Positions 9,140-17,255 are shown, counted from the first letter of the stretch. The stretch: DNA of 64,000 nt from Flammeovirgaceae bacterium UBA5008 (GCA_002398365.1 DGYK01000031.1:25301-89300); one strand, 5' to 3'. Numbers and translations are program-made. The notes: generated from the letters alone by a model not told the origin.

Positions 9140-10364
9140 GCTGAGCCACGCAGACGTAGTACACTTACTCATGCAGTTGAGCATTATGCTGCTGCTGGGA
9201 CGATTGCTCTCGGAAGCCTTGCGAAAGTTTAAGCAACCGGCAGTAATAGGAGAGATTTTAGCCGGAATTTTATTAGGGCCAACCATTCTGGGCATGGTCA
9301 AACCTGAATGGTTTCAGGCGTTGTATCCGGTGCCAAGTCCTACCGCCACTGTGCTTACAGGATTTGTACAAGTGGCGGTGATTATGCTCTTGTTCATTGC
9401 CGGTTTAGAAGTAGACTTGCATATTGTATGGCAGCAAGGAAAGCAAGCGCTCTCGACCAGTTTCCTTGGGCTTATCGTGCCCTTTTCATTCGGTTTTATT
9501 TTCCCGTATTTCTTTCCTGATTTTTTCGGCATTGCTGATCAACATGAAAAACTGACGTTCGCATTATTTATGGGCACGGCTATGGCCATCACAGCTTTGC
9601 CGGTGATTGTACGCATTTTAATGGATTTGAATCTGTTCAAATCGAAAATGGGTATGCTGGTGGTAACATCGGCCATGGTCGATGATTTAGTGGGTTGGCT
9701 CATTTTCTCTGTTATACTCGGCATGATTGGCAAGCAAGGTGATTCGTTTTCAATTCTTAATACCGTATTGCTCACCATCACCTTCGTGGCAGTAATGCTG
9801 ACGCTAGGACGAGGGTTGCTTAATCGTATTTTGCCGTGGATCAACAAGAAGCTAGCCTGGCCGGGCGGTGTCTTATCCATTTCATTAGCGCTCTGTTTTT
9901 TGGGTGCTGCCTTTACGGAATACATCGGCTTACACGCCATCTTCGGAGCTTTTATCATTGGTGTAGCCTTTGGCGATTCGAAACATTTTAGCGAACGCGC
10001 CAAAGAAATTGTGCACCAGTTTATCAACAATATTTTCGCACCGCTCTTTTTTGTGTCCATCGGGTTGCGGGTCAACTTCATAACCAATTTTGATTGGGCA
10101 CTAACATCGGTTATTCTGTTAATCGCTTTCGCGGGAAAAATCATTGGCAGCGGATTAGGTACCCGACTGGGTGGATTTTCGTGGCGTGAGTCCATTGCAG
10201 CATCTTTTGGTATGAACGCCCGAGGGGCCATGGAAATAATTTTGGGATTAGTAGCACTTGAAAATGGCTTGATCAACGAGCGTGTATTTGTGTCGCTTGT
10301 CATAATGGCATTGATTACCAGTATTACCAGCGGCCCTTTAATGAAATGGGTGCTTAAACGCTGA
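9132..10364 (+). CDS. CPA2-family cation:proton antiporter (Kef/NapA-like)
   Basis: 410 aa with about 12 hydrophobic segments, which is the transport domain alone without RCK/TrkA-N or cyclic-nucleotide modules. Recognisable family sequence includes IGEILAGILLGPTILG, the MGTAMAITALPVIVRIL helix, and SAMVDDLVGW, whose acidic pair corresponds to the ion-binding Asp of CPA2 proteins. IFAPLFFVSIGLRVNF and GMNARGAMEIILGLVAL follow near the C-terminus. It should exchange Na+ or K+ for H+ at the inner membrane. The absence of an intrinsic regulatory domain fits regulation by the overlapping UspA protein. The ion cannot be told. Confidence 0.92.
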   Translation: MGKLSHADVVHLLMQLSIMLLLGRLLSEALRKFKQPAVIGEILAGILLGPTILGMVKPEWFQALYPVPSPTATVLTGFVQVAVIMLLFIAGLEVDLHIVWQQGKQALSTSFLGLIVPFSFGFIFPYFFPDFFGIADQHEKLTFALFMGTAMAITALPVIVRILMDLNLFKSKMGMLVVTSAMVDDLVGWLIFSVILGMIGKQGDSFSILNTVLLTITFVAVMLTLGRGLLNRILPWINKKLAWPGGVLSISLALCFLGAAFTEYIGLHAIFGAFIIGVAFGDSKHFSERAKEIVHQFINNIFAPLFFVSIGLRVNFITNFDWALTSVILLIAFAGKIIGSGLGTRLGGFSWRESIAASFGMNARGAMEIILGLVALENGLINERVFVSLVIMALITSITSGPLMKWVLKR

Positions 10365-10450
10365 TGAAGTAGGCCATTTTTTGATTTGGTCAATGCCTCG
10401 CGTTCACGTAATTTTAAACCCGAATACTGAAAAAATTAGACTTCTCTTTT

Positions 10451-10945
10451 ATGCACCAAGCCATCATAAATAATCATACCTATGAAGTGACGGAAAAAGA
10501 TGGTGGCTTGCTGGTCAACCAAGAGATATTGGATTGGGATTTTGTCAAAATTTCAGAAGGTCACTATCACATACTTTACAAGAATAAATCATATCGGGCT
10601 GAGTTGGTAAAATGGGATGCGCAAGCCAAAACGCTTGTACTAAAAGTAAACCAGCAGATTTTTACGGTGAACGTAAAAACGAAAATGGATTTGTTGCTGG
10701 ACAAAATGGGTATCAGCAATGCGAATACTAATAAACTGAATTTTGTAAAGGCACCGATGCCGGGGCTCATCATCGACCTGAAGGTAAAAGTAGGAGATGC
10801 TGTAACTGCCGGAGATGTATTGCTGATTTTGGAGGCGATGAAAATGGAAAACATTCTCAAAGCAACCGGAGATGGCGTGGTGAAGGAAGTGAAAGTAAAA
10901 AAAGGCGATAGTGTAGAAAAGGGACACGTGTTGATCGAATTTTAA
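10451..10945 (+). CDS. Biotin carboxyl carrier-type protein
   Basis: 164 aa. The C-terminal biotinyl domain (about residues 95-164) begins VKAPMPGLIIDLKVKVGDAV and contains EAMKMEN, with K131 as the biotin attachment site. The Pro/Ala-poor N-terminal half is beta-rich, as in the carrier subunits of acyl-CoA or decarboxylase-type biotin enzymes in Bacteroidota. No carboxylase subunit is adjacent, so its enzyme partner (acetyl- or propionyl-CoA carboxylase) is encoded elsewhere. Start ATG at 10451, 86 bases after the antiporter. Confidence 0.9.
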   Translation: MHQAIINNHTYEVTEKDGGLLVNQEILDWDFVKISEGHYHILYKNKSYRAELVKWDAQAKTLVLKVNQQIFTVNVKTKMDLLLDKMGISNANTNKLNFVKAPMPGLIIDLKVKVGDAVTAGDVLLILEAMKMENILKATGDGVVKEVKVKKGDSVEKGHVLIEF

Positions 10946-10954
10946 ACGCAGCTC

Positions 10955-11320
10955 ATGGATTCAATAAAAGATTCAATCGTTAAATTTTTGCGTCTGGATA
11001 ATCTGATCAGTAATCTGACCGGTTATGTGGAGACGCAGGTGAAACTGGCCAAGCTGGAGGTGCGTGACGAGGTAGCCAAGATTTTATCGCGCGGGCTGGT
11101 CATTGGTTCTGTTATTTTATTCGCTTTTTTATTTCTGCTTTTCTTTAGTGTAGGGATGGCGCACTATCTGAACGGAGTATTCAAACAACCTTTTATAGGA
11201 TATTGGTTAGTTGCGGGATTTTATGCACTGCCTTGTTTGCTATTTTTAATCTTCAACAAGCCAATCAGCGCACATTTTGAAAAATATTTTGCCAAGCATT
11301 TAAGAAACAAAGACAAATAG
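10955..11320 (+). CDS. Phage-holin-superfamily/YqjE-like membrane protein
   Basis: 121 aa. An amphipathic N-terminus (NLTGYVETQVKLAKLEVRDEVAK) is followed by two transmembrane helices (about residues 50-75 and 85-105) and a basic tail. This is the layout of small proteins annotated as phage holin family/DUF1469-like, which are common in Bacteroidota chromosomes. They are not thought to be real phage holins when found outside prophages, and nothing here suggests a prophage. It is 9 bases after the biotin carrier and 1 base before the next gene. Function unknown. Confidence 0.72.
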   Translation: MDSIKDSIVKFLRLDNLISNLTGYVETQVKLAKLEVRDEVAKILSRGLVIGSVILFAFLFLLFFSVGMAHYLNGVFKQPFIGYWLVAGFYALPCLLFLIFNKPISAHFEKYFAKHLRNKDK

Positions 11321-11321
11321 A

Positions 11322-11717
11322 ATGGAACTGTTAGAAACACAAGATCCCGAACGCAGAAAACTTCTGGAAACATCCGACCGCCACAAGCGCGAGTTAGAAA
11401 AGGAAGTAAAAGACATGTCGGATAAGACCGAGAAGGTGGTAAAGAATGCGCTAATCATCGGAGGAGTGCTGGCGGTTTCCTATTTGTTGGTAAGCCAGTT
11501 GGGTTCGGGAAAAAAGAAAAAGAAATTAAAAGCAAAACCAACAGCCGCAGCAGCAACAGTTGAATCAGAATACGATGAAGAGCCGGAGACACCGGGCGTA
11601 TTTGCTCAAATTGGATCTAAAGTAGTGGATACAGCTACTCTTGTTTTGCTCGATTTGGCGAAAGAAGCACTGACCGAATTTTTAAAAAACCGGAAACAGA
11701 AAGATGGCAATTCTTAA
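11322..11717 (+). CDS. Hypothetical small membrane-anchored protein (YtxH-like layout)
   Basis: 131 aa that I do not recognise as a named family. A charged N-terminal helix (about residues 1-38) precedes one transmembrane helix (ALIIGGVLAVSYLLVSQLG) and a strongly basic run (GKKKKKLKAKP). An Ala/Glu-rich linker and a C-terminal amphipathic helix (VVDTATLVLLDLAKEALTEFL) follow. The layout recalls YtxH-type envelope-stress proteins. It lies between the holin-like gene and the GGGP synthase gene, overlapping the latter by 14 bases, so it is coupled to lipid-related functions. Confidence 0.65.
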   Translation: MELLETQDPERRKLLETSDRHKRELEKEVKDMSDKTEKVVKNALIIGGVLAVSYLLVSQLGSGKKKKKLKAKPTAAAATVESEYDEEPETPGVFAQIGSKVVDTATLVLLDLAKEALTEFLKNRKQKDGNS

Positions 11718-12468
11718 AAACTTAGAAGCACGCTACCGCGAAGGAAAAAAATCCATTGCCGTTCTGGTAGATCCGGATAAAGTGGAAGACCCTTCGGAAC
11801 TTGATCCTTTGATTCGCTTGGCCAATGAAAATTGTGTTGACTTCTTTTTTGTAGGTGGGAGCTTAGTGACCACCACTAACATGGGCGAAGTGATCAAACA
11901 CATCAAAGAAAATGTTTCCATTCCGGTGGTATTGTTTCCCGGCAGCTCGCTTCAGATCGAGCCATCGGCCGATGCCATTCTTTTTCTCTCACTCATTTCC
12001 GGTCGCAATCCCGATTTGTTGATTGGACAACACGTCATTGCTGCTCCAATTTTAAAGAGCAATAAACTGGAAGTGATGCCTACCGGATACCTGTTGGTGA
12101 ATTCAGGCAAAACTACCTCGGTGGCTTATGTGAGCAATACAACTCCTATTCCGGAAGATAAATATTCATTGGCGGCCTGCACGGCATTGGCTGGTGAAAT
12201 GCTTGGTTTACGCCTGATTTACCTCGATGCAGGCAGTGGTGCCGAGCGCGAAATCAACGCGAAAATGATCAGCACGGTACGCAAAACCATCAATGTGCCG
12301 CTGATTGTGGGAGGTGGTATTAACACTAGCCGCAAGGCTATTACTGCTCTGGAGGCAGGGGCTGATCTTATCGTGATCGGCAATGCGCTAGAAAAAGACC
12401 CCAACCTGCTCACCGAAATCGCAGACAAAATCTACGATTGGAACCAAAGTGTGAAGACGGAGCGATAA
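11704..12468 (+). CDS. pcrB: Geranylgeranylglyceryl/heptaprenylglyceryl phosphate synthase
   Basis: 254 aa TIM-barrel enzyme that joins glycerol-1-phosphate to a polyprenyl diphosphate. Motifs seen are AVLVDPDK (Asp near the N-terminus), DFFFVGGSLVTTTN, VLFPGSS, and the C-terminal phosphate-binding loops IVGGGINTSRKA and GADLIVIGNALEKDP. Group II GGGPS enzymes are known from Bacteroidota, where the physiological product is unclear. Prenyl length is set by residues I cannot judge here, so the symbol is provisional. The start overlaps the preceding gene by 14 bases. Confidence 0.9.
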   Translation: MAILKNLEARYREGKKSIAVLVDPDKVEDPSELDPLIRLANENCVDFFFVGGSLVTTTNMGEVIKHIKENVSIPVVLFPGSSLQIEPSADAILFLSLISGRNPDLLIGQHVIAAPILKSNKLEVMPTGYLLVNSGKTTSVAYVSNTTPIPEDKYSLAACTALAGEMLGLRLIYLDAGSGAEREINAKMISTVRKTINVPLIVGGGINTSRKAITALEAGADLIVIGNALEKDPNLLTEIADKIYDWNQSVKTER

Positions 12469-12470
12469 GT

Positions 12471-12526
12471 TTTAACTATACTTAAAAGATCATTCTAATT
12501 CCTGAATTTCTTTAAGTATACTTAAA
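12471..12526. promoter_or_regulatory. Two 16-bp palindromic sites, candidate operator
   Basis: 12511-12526 is the perfect palindrome TTTAAGTATACTTAAA. 12471-12486 is the same sequence with one change (C for G at position 6). The starts are exactly 40 bases apart, about four helical turns. They lie between the pcrB stop and the kdsA promoter, so they could bind a dimeric regulator of the kds operon. Confidence 0.45.
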
Positions 12527-12626
12527 ATGTTATGGGTTGAGGTAACTATCTAATTCTAAATCGAAAGGGCTGCTTGCTCAAATCTGACCCCCAAAAACTT
12601 TCGTTTCCCATTCCCTAATAAATTCC

Positions 12627-12634
12627 TATTTTTG
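12627..12634 (+). promoter_or_regulatory. -7 box for kdsA operon
   Basis: TATTTTTG matches TAnnTTTG and lies 32 bases before the kdsA ATG at 12667. No good TTG was found upstream. The remainder of 12469-12666 holds the two palindromes and no ORF of note. Confidence 0.45.
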
Positions 12635-12666
12635 CACACCCATTTTGGGCAAAAAACCCTTAAATC

Positions 12667-13518
12667 ATGGAAAAAAAGATAGTTCGGGTAGGAAACATAG
12701 AGTGCGGAAGCGATGAGCTTTTCCTCATTTCCGGACCTTGTGTAATCGAAGAGGAGAAAATAATGATGGAAACAGCCGAAAAACTGAAGCGTATTTCGGA
12801 GCGTTTGAACATTAAAATCATCTATAAGTCGTCTTTTCAGAAAGACAACCGCAGCAGCCTGAAGTACTATACCGGCCCCGGTTTAGCAAAAGGCGTAGCA
12901 CTTTTAGCGAAAATTAAGGAGCAATTCGGATTCCCATTACTAACAGACATTCACTATCCTGATCAGGCGAATGCTGCCGGAGAGGTAATTGATGTATTGC
13001 AGATTCCTGCATACTTGTGCATGCAAACTGATTTGATGGTTGCGGCCGCAAAAACAAAGCGCGTTATCAATATCAAGCATGGCCAGTTTTTGGCTCCTGA
13101 TAACATGAAGCACCCGGTTGGAAAGTGTGTGGACAGCGGCAACGATCAGATCATTTTAACTGAGCGTGGCTTTACATTTGGCTACAACGATTTGATTGTA
13201 GATCCTCGCAGCTTCTACCACATGAATAAAATCGGATACCCGGTTGTATTTGATGTAACGCACGCCATCCGCAAGTATGGAATTCCAAGTGCCGATGCAA
13301 AAGGCGGAGCCCGCGAATTTTTACCGGTGCTTTCACGTGCAGGAATCGCAGCCGGTGTGGATGGTGTATTCATCGAAGCACATCCCGATCCTGACAAGGC
13401 ATTGTGCGATGCAGCCAGCCAGCTCAACATCAATCACCTCGAAGAATTTTTAAAACCGCTTATTGAATTACACAATGTGGAAGTGAAGTTCCGCGAAAAA
13501 TCTCTTATCACTCATTAA
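12667..13518 (+). CDS. kdsA: 3-deoxy-8-phosphooctulonate (Kdo-8-P) synthase
   Basis: 283 aa. It condenses arabinose-5-phosphate with PEP in the cytoplasm, the first committed step of Kdo for lipopolysaccharide. Diagnostic sequence is FLISGPCVIEEE, YKSSFQKDNRSS, TDIHYPDQ, the KHGQFLAPDNMK loop, and GAREFLPVLSRAGIAAGVDGVFIEAHPDPDKALCD. The length is typical. It leads a three-gene unit with 13- and 11-base gaps to the next genes. Its substrate is normally supplied by KdsD, which is not in this window. Confidence 0.97.
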   Translation: MEKKIVRVGNIECGSDELFLISGPCVIEEEKIMMETAEKLKRISERLNIKIIYKSSFQKDNRSSLKYYTGPGLAKGVALLAKIKEQFGFPLLTDIHYPDQANAAGEVIDVLQIPAYLCMQTDLMVAAAKTKRVINIKHGQFLAPDNMKHPVGKCVDSGNDQIILTERGFTFGYNDLIVDPRSFYHMNKIGYPVVFDVTHAIRKYGIPSADAKGGAREFLPVLSRAGIAAGVDGVFIEAHPDPDKALCDAASQLNINHLEEFLKPLIELHNVEVKFREKSLITH

Positions 13519-13531
13519 AAAAACGTAACAC

Positions 13532-14539
13532 ATGGAATTGTATTTAGACTCAGCCGACCTGAAAGAAATCGAAGAAGCATTTCAGCTTGGCTTTTTAAAC
13601 GGACTTACCACCACCCCTACATTCATGCACCGCGGTGGTGTAACGGATGTAGATGGTTTGATTGTAAAATTATCCAAGATCGTTCCAGTGCTTCAGATTG
13701 AAGCTTTAGGAAATAACGCTAACGAGATTTTAGCGGAAGCGAAACGTCAACTAGACTTAGGTCTTGATCCGAAGAAAACCGTTTTCAAAATTCCGGTTTC
13801 TTTAGAAGGCGTGAAGGCTTGTAACTTATTGCGTAAAGAAGGTTTGTTGGTAAACGTTCACTTGATCTACACGCTCCAACAAGCGTACATGGCGATGCAT
13901 GCTGGTGCAACGTATGTGTGCCCACTAGTAGGTCGCTTACAAGATCAAGGTCACGATGCATTGGATTTAGTGAGCCAATGTGTAATGGCCGTTGATCATT
14001 ACGGATACGATACGAAGATCATGTTCTCTTCTGTTCGCCATGCGGAGCACGTACGCAACGCCATCAACATTGGCGTTCATACCATCACTGCTCCTTGGAA
14101 AGTGATGAAAGCCTTGACTGATAACAACCTGACTGCTTTAGGAACACAACAATTCGTAGAGCATACCAAGTTGATGACAGTTCGTGTAAAAGATGTGGTA
14201 AGTAGCAAAAACCCTATTGTAACAGCGGATACTTCAGTAACCGATGCGTTGGTGAAAATGACTGAGTACGGTTTCGGTAGCATTACCGTTACGAAAGACA
14301 GCAAAGTGGTTGGTGTATTTACCGATGGCGATTTGAGAAGAAAGTTGCAGGAAAGCGGCCGCGATATTTTGGCGAAGAAAATCGGTGACTTTGAATACAA
14401 AGCTCCTATCTCAATTGACTCAGATGCTCTGTTGAATGATGCTGCTGATTTATTCAAGAAAACAAAAGTTGACACTATTTTAGTGACTGAAGGCGGCAAG
14501 CCGGTAGGCATGCTTGACATTCAAGACCTGAAAGATTAA
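13532..14539 (+). CDS. Transaldolase/fructose-6-P aldolase-like domain fused to KdsD-type CBS pair
   Basis: 335 aa. Residues 1-213 form a small transaldolase-fold domain (MELYLDSADLKEIEEA start) with the Schiff-base lysine K86 in VFKIPVSLEG. Residues about 214-335 are two CBS modules. Their text (VGVFTDGDLRRKL, then PVGMLDIQDLKD) closely resembles the CBS pair of arabinose-5-P isomerase KdsD. Total length is also like KdsD, which is SIS plus two CBS domains. From memory of E. coli FSA, two active-site positions differ: TTNP is TTTP here (residues 26-29), and the PYVNR Tyr is Leu (PLVGR). It sits between kdsA and a kdsC-like gene, so I infer a role in making or controlling arabinose-5-phosphate or Kdo. 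The reaction is not proven. Confidence 0.85.
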   Translation: MELYLDSADLKEIEEAFQLGFLNGLTTTPTFMHRGGVTDVDGLIVKLSKIVPVLQIEALGNNANEILAEAKRQLDLGLDPKKTVFKIPVSLEGVKACNLLRKEGLLVNVHLIYTLQQAYMAMHAGATYVCPLVGRLQDQGHDALDLVSQCVMAVDHYGYDTKIMFSSVRHAEHVRNAINIGVHTITAPWKVMKALTDNNLTALGTQQFVEHTKLMTVRVKDVVSSKNPIVTADTSVTDALVKMTEYGFGSITVTKDSKVVGVFTDGDLRRKLQESGRDILAKKIGDFEYKAPISIDSDALLNDAADLFKKTKVDTILVTEGGKPVGMLDIQDLKD

Positions 14540-14550
14540 TCATTCATTTT

Positions 14551-15231
14551 TTGGAAGCGGCCGGTATACAATCTTTATTCGCTGAAACAGGCGGAAGGTT
14601 TTGTGTACCGGCCGCTGACATTCAGCGCAAGCTGAAAAACATCAAAGCCTTTATTTTTGACTGGGATGGCGTTTTCAATGATGGCTCTAAACGCGATCTT
14701 ACAGGAAGCGGATTTTCCGAGCCCGATGCCATGGGCACCAACATGCTGCGGTTCAGCTACTGGCTTCAAAATAAATCTTTACCACTAACTGCGATCATCA
14801 CCGGAGAGGAAAATGAGTCGGCCGGTTATTTAGGAAAGCGTGAACATTTCACGTCTATCTATTTCAAGGCTTCGAATAAAATTAAATCGTTTCACCATTT
14901 TTTAAATGCACATCAGCTGAAAGGCGAGGAGGTAGCCTTTGTATTTGATGATGTATTGGATTTGGCCGTAGCGAGTGAATGTGGAGTTCGGATTGCATGC
15001 CATCGAAAAGCAAACCCTCTTTTTAATCAACACCTCGTTCAATTTCAATTGAGTGATTATTTCACTTCAGGCTCATCGTATCAAGTGCGCGAAGCAAGTG
15101 AGTTATTGATCGGCTTACGGGGTAATTATGATGAAGCAATTCAGCACCGAATGAATTTCACGGAAACGTATCAAACGTATCTGGCACAACGCCAACAAGT
15201 GCTGACGGAAGTTTTTGTTGGAATCAGTTAG
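14551..15231 (+). CDS. KdsC-like HAD phosphatase (Kdo-8-P phosphatase)
   Basis: 226 aa from a TTG at 14551; no ATG precedes the domain. HAD motif I is D37-W-D39 in FIFDWDGVFNDG, motif II is the Thr in IITGEEN, and motif IV is D133-D134-x-x-D137 in FDDVLD. The N-terminal stretch (VPAADIQRKLKNIK) and C-terminal VREASELLIGLRGNYDEA align by eye with E. coli KdsC, which supports the early start. KdsC removes phosphate from Kdo-8-P made by KdsA. Differences from typical KdsC are GEE instead of GRK after motif II and a changed substrate-loop RDG. It ends 5 bases from the convergent 7TMR kinase gene. Confidence 0.8.
   Translation: MEAAGIQSLFAETGGRFCVPAADIQRKLKNIKAFIFDWDGVFNDGSKRDLTGSGFSEPDAMGTNMLRFSYWLQNKSLPLTAIITGEENESAGYLGKREHFTSIYFKASNKIKSFHHFLNAHQLKGEEVAFVFDDVLDLAVASECGVRIACHRKANPLFNQHLVQFQLSDYFTSGSSYQVREASELLIGLRGNYDEAIQHRMNFTETYQTYLAQRQQVLTEVFVGIS
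14556..14616 (+). repeat. 11-bp inverted repeat at the start of the kdsC-like gene
   Basis: AGCGGCCGGTA (14556-14566) and TACCGGCCGCT (14606-14616) are perfect inverse copies around a 39-base loop. A GC-rich stem over the first codons of a TTG-started gene could lower its translation. Chance within coding sequence is also possible. Confidence 0.4.
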
Positions 15232-15236
15232 GATTT

Positions 15237-17219
15237 TCACGAGGCACTTTTTGGCAAAGAAAAACTAAAGGTAGATCCTTTGCCTAGCGTACTTTCGCAC
15301 CAAATTTTTCCGCCATTTTGTTCCACAAATTCTTTGCACAATACCAGGCCAATACCGGTTCCTTTTTCTTCGCGGGTGCCAAGAGTGGAGATGCCTTTCA
15401 ATGAAAAAATATTTTCTAAATACTTTGGCGGAATGCCGGTTCCAGAATCAACAACAGAAACAACCCAATGGTTTTCTTTTGGTTGGATGATGCATCGTAC
15501 GGAGCCGCCCGGATTAGTAAACTTAATGGCGTTGGAAAGCAAGTTTCGGATGACGGTGAGCGTCATGTTTTTGTCACCAAATGCCTTGGCGTGATCCAGT
15601 GATTCTAGACTTATTCGAATCTTCTTTTGCTCGATTTCACTATGTAAAAGATCGATCGTGTTCTTCGCTAACTCATCCAAATGTATAAGCTGTGGTGAGT
15701 ATATCTCACCTTGTATTTGCGTGCGTCCCCATTGCAATAAGTTTTCAAGAAAATAAGTGGTTTGGATTAATTGCGTATCCAGGCTTTTGGCCAATTCATT
15801 GAATTCATCTTTTGAAAGAACACCCATTCGTAAAATGGAGAGTGTTCCTTTCAATGAGTTCAATGGGCCTTTTAAATCATGAGCGACTACAGAAAATAAT
15901 TTATCTTTTACTTCATTCAACTCTTCCAATTGCTCATTTTTCTTTTGGATTTCTTCAGTGCGGTCTTTCACTTCTTGCTCCAGTTTTTCTTTGGCCAAGT
16001 GTTCCAGTTGAAGTTCTTTTTCCTTCGCCTCTTGATTTTCTTTTACCAATAGATTGATTCGATCTCCTAAAGCAAACGAAATGAAAAGAGTCTGTAGGAT
16101 TCCTCCAATATATAGCGCCATATCTGTTAACCAATTGGCAGGAATGAAACCTAAGTTACGCAAAGAGAAAAGAGCGGCTGCCAGTAATAACGCTACCCAC
16201 GCTAACAAGAAATAACGAGCAGGTCGATAGTTTTTGTAAAAGCAATAACTGGCGCAGATTAAAATTAATAGACAGTTTAGGAAAGTAAGAACATGCAGCG
16301 ATTTAAACGAGATTGAGAAAATCAAAATGATAATCACTGCCCCTATAGTAACAATAATGTTAGCTTTCAGAATTGCATCAAGGGTAGTGCTAAAGTGTTT
16401 TAGATTTAAGAAAGATCGGGTGAGAAACGCTGAACACACAATAAACAAAGGCCCACTGAAAACCGTGAAGAGAAATTCTGCTTCAATATGATTTCCATAG
16501 ATATAAAAGAACCCATAGCCTTGAAAAAAGGCAATGACATTGGTGCCAGATGCCAAAGCAAAAACATAATACAATGTTGTTTTGTCGCGGATTGAAAAAT
16601 AGAGAAAGAGATTATAGAAAATCATGATGAGCATCATACCATAAAATATGCCATTCATAAATTGCATATGGTATTGCCCGTTGCCAAACTCTTCTTTGCT
16701 CCAGATTAGAATGGGCACCTGCACGGAAGAGGTAGATCGAACTTTTATATAAAGTGTTACTGTATCATTTGTCCGTAGCGACAAAGGAAATGTAACATGT
16801 CTGTGTTTTATTTTTCGAGTAGACATGAGGTAGTGGTCACCGCCTGCTTGTCGATGCCAACCAGTTGAATCTTGGTAATAAAATTCAATACTATCTAACG
16901 GAGGGTAAGCAACCTCTACTAACCAATCTGAAAGCGTGGATTGGTTTTGGAGTTTCAGCTTAAACCAATGTATAGCACGGTCGAAGCCAAAAGAAGGCGC
17001 TCGTTGCGCATGCAAAGACTCAAATGGTAAAGAAGATACTTGCTGAATGGATAGGTTATTTTTGTCATCGCGGATATGTCCCATATTACCGAGCACATCC
17101 ACGGATTGATTTCCATCGGTTAATTCAATTACGGGGAATTTATCTTGCGAATAAATGGGCCTTCCGCTAAGGATAGCAATAAAGATCAACAAAAGAAGGA
17201 AACGCGGGGAGCCACTCAT
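15237..17219 (-). CDS. 7TMR-DISM sensor histidine kinase
   Basis: 660 aa. Signal peptide, then an extracytoplasmic 7TMR-DISM extracellular-type beta domain (about residues 30-175: WFKLKLQNQSTLSDWLVEVAYPPLDSIEFY). Seven transmembrane helices follow (about 185-390), then a coiled coil (about 392-440) and HisKA with H447 in VAHDLKGPLNSLKG. The HATPase has IRNLLSNAIKFTN, DSGTGIPP and GTGIGLVL. DISM receptors are thought to bind carbohydrate-like or other small ligands outside the membrane. The gene is 36 bases after the LytTR regulator, so the three signalling genes look co-transcribed, although a HisKA kinase and a LytS/LytTR pair normally use different partners. Confidence 0.92.
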   Translation of the reverse strand: MSGSPRFLLLLIFIAILSGRPIYSQDKFPVIELTDGNQSVDVLGNMGHIRDDKNNLSIQQVSSLPFESLHAQRAPSFGFDRAIHWFKLKLQNQSTLSDWLVEVAYPPLDSIEFYYQDSTGWHRQAGGDHYLMSTRKIKHRHVTFPLSLRTNDTVTLYIKVRSTSSVQVPILIWSKEEFGNGQYHMQFMNGIFYGMMLIMIFYNLFLYFSIRDKTTLYYVFALASGTNVIAFFQGYGFFYIYGNHIEAEFLFTVFSGPLFIVCSAFLTRSFLNLKHFSTTLDAILKANIIVTIGAVIIILIFSISFKSLHVLTFLNCLLILICASYCFYKNYRPARYFLLAWVALLLAAALFSLRNLGFIPANWLTDMALYIGGILQTLFISFALGDRINLLVKENQEAKEKELQLEHLAKEKLEQEVKDRTEEIQKKNEQLEELNEVKDKLFSVVAHDLKGPLNSLKGTLSILRMGVLSKDEFNELAKSLDTQLIQTTYFLENLLQWGRTQIQGEIYSPQLIHLDELAKNTIDLLHSEIEQKKIRISLESLDHAKAFGDKNMTLTVIRNLLSNAIKFTNPGGSVRCIIQPKENHWVVSVVDSGTGIPPKYLENIFSLKGISTLGTREEKGTGIGLVLCKEFVEQNGGKIWCESTLGKGSTFSFSLPKSAS

Positions 17220-17255
17220 TTCTTTTCGAGAAAACTTCCTGCGAAGATAAAATAA

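Noticed and set aside
9539..10393. 284-aa minus-strand ORF
   Set aside because: It is the antisense shadow of the antiporter gene.
10955..11320. Prophage holin
   Set aside because: There are no phage genes nearby; such genes are common in chromosomes of this phylum.
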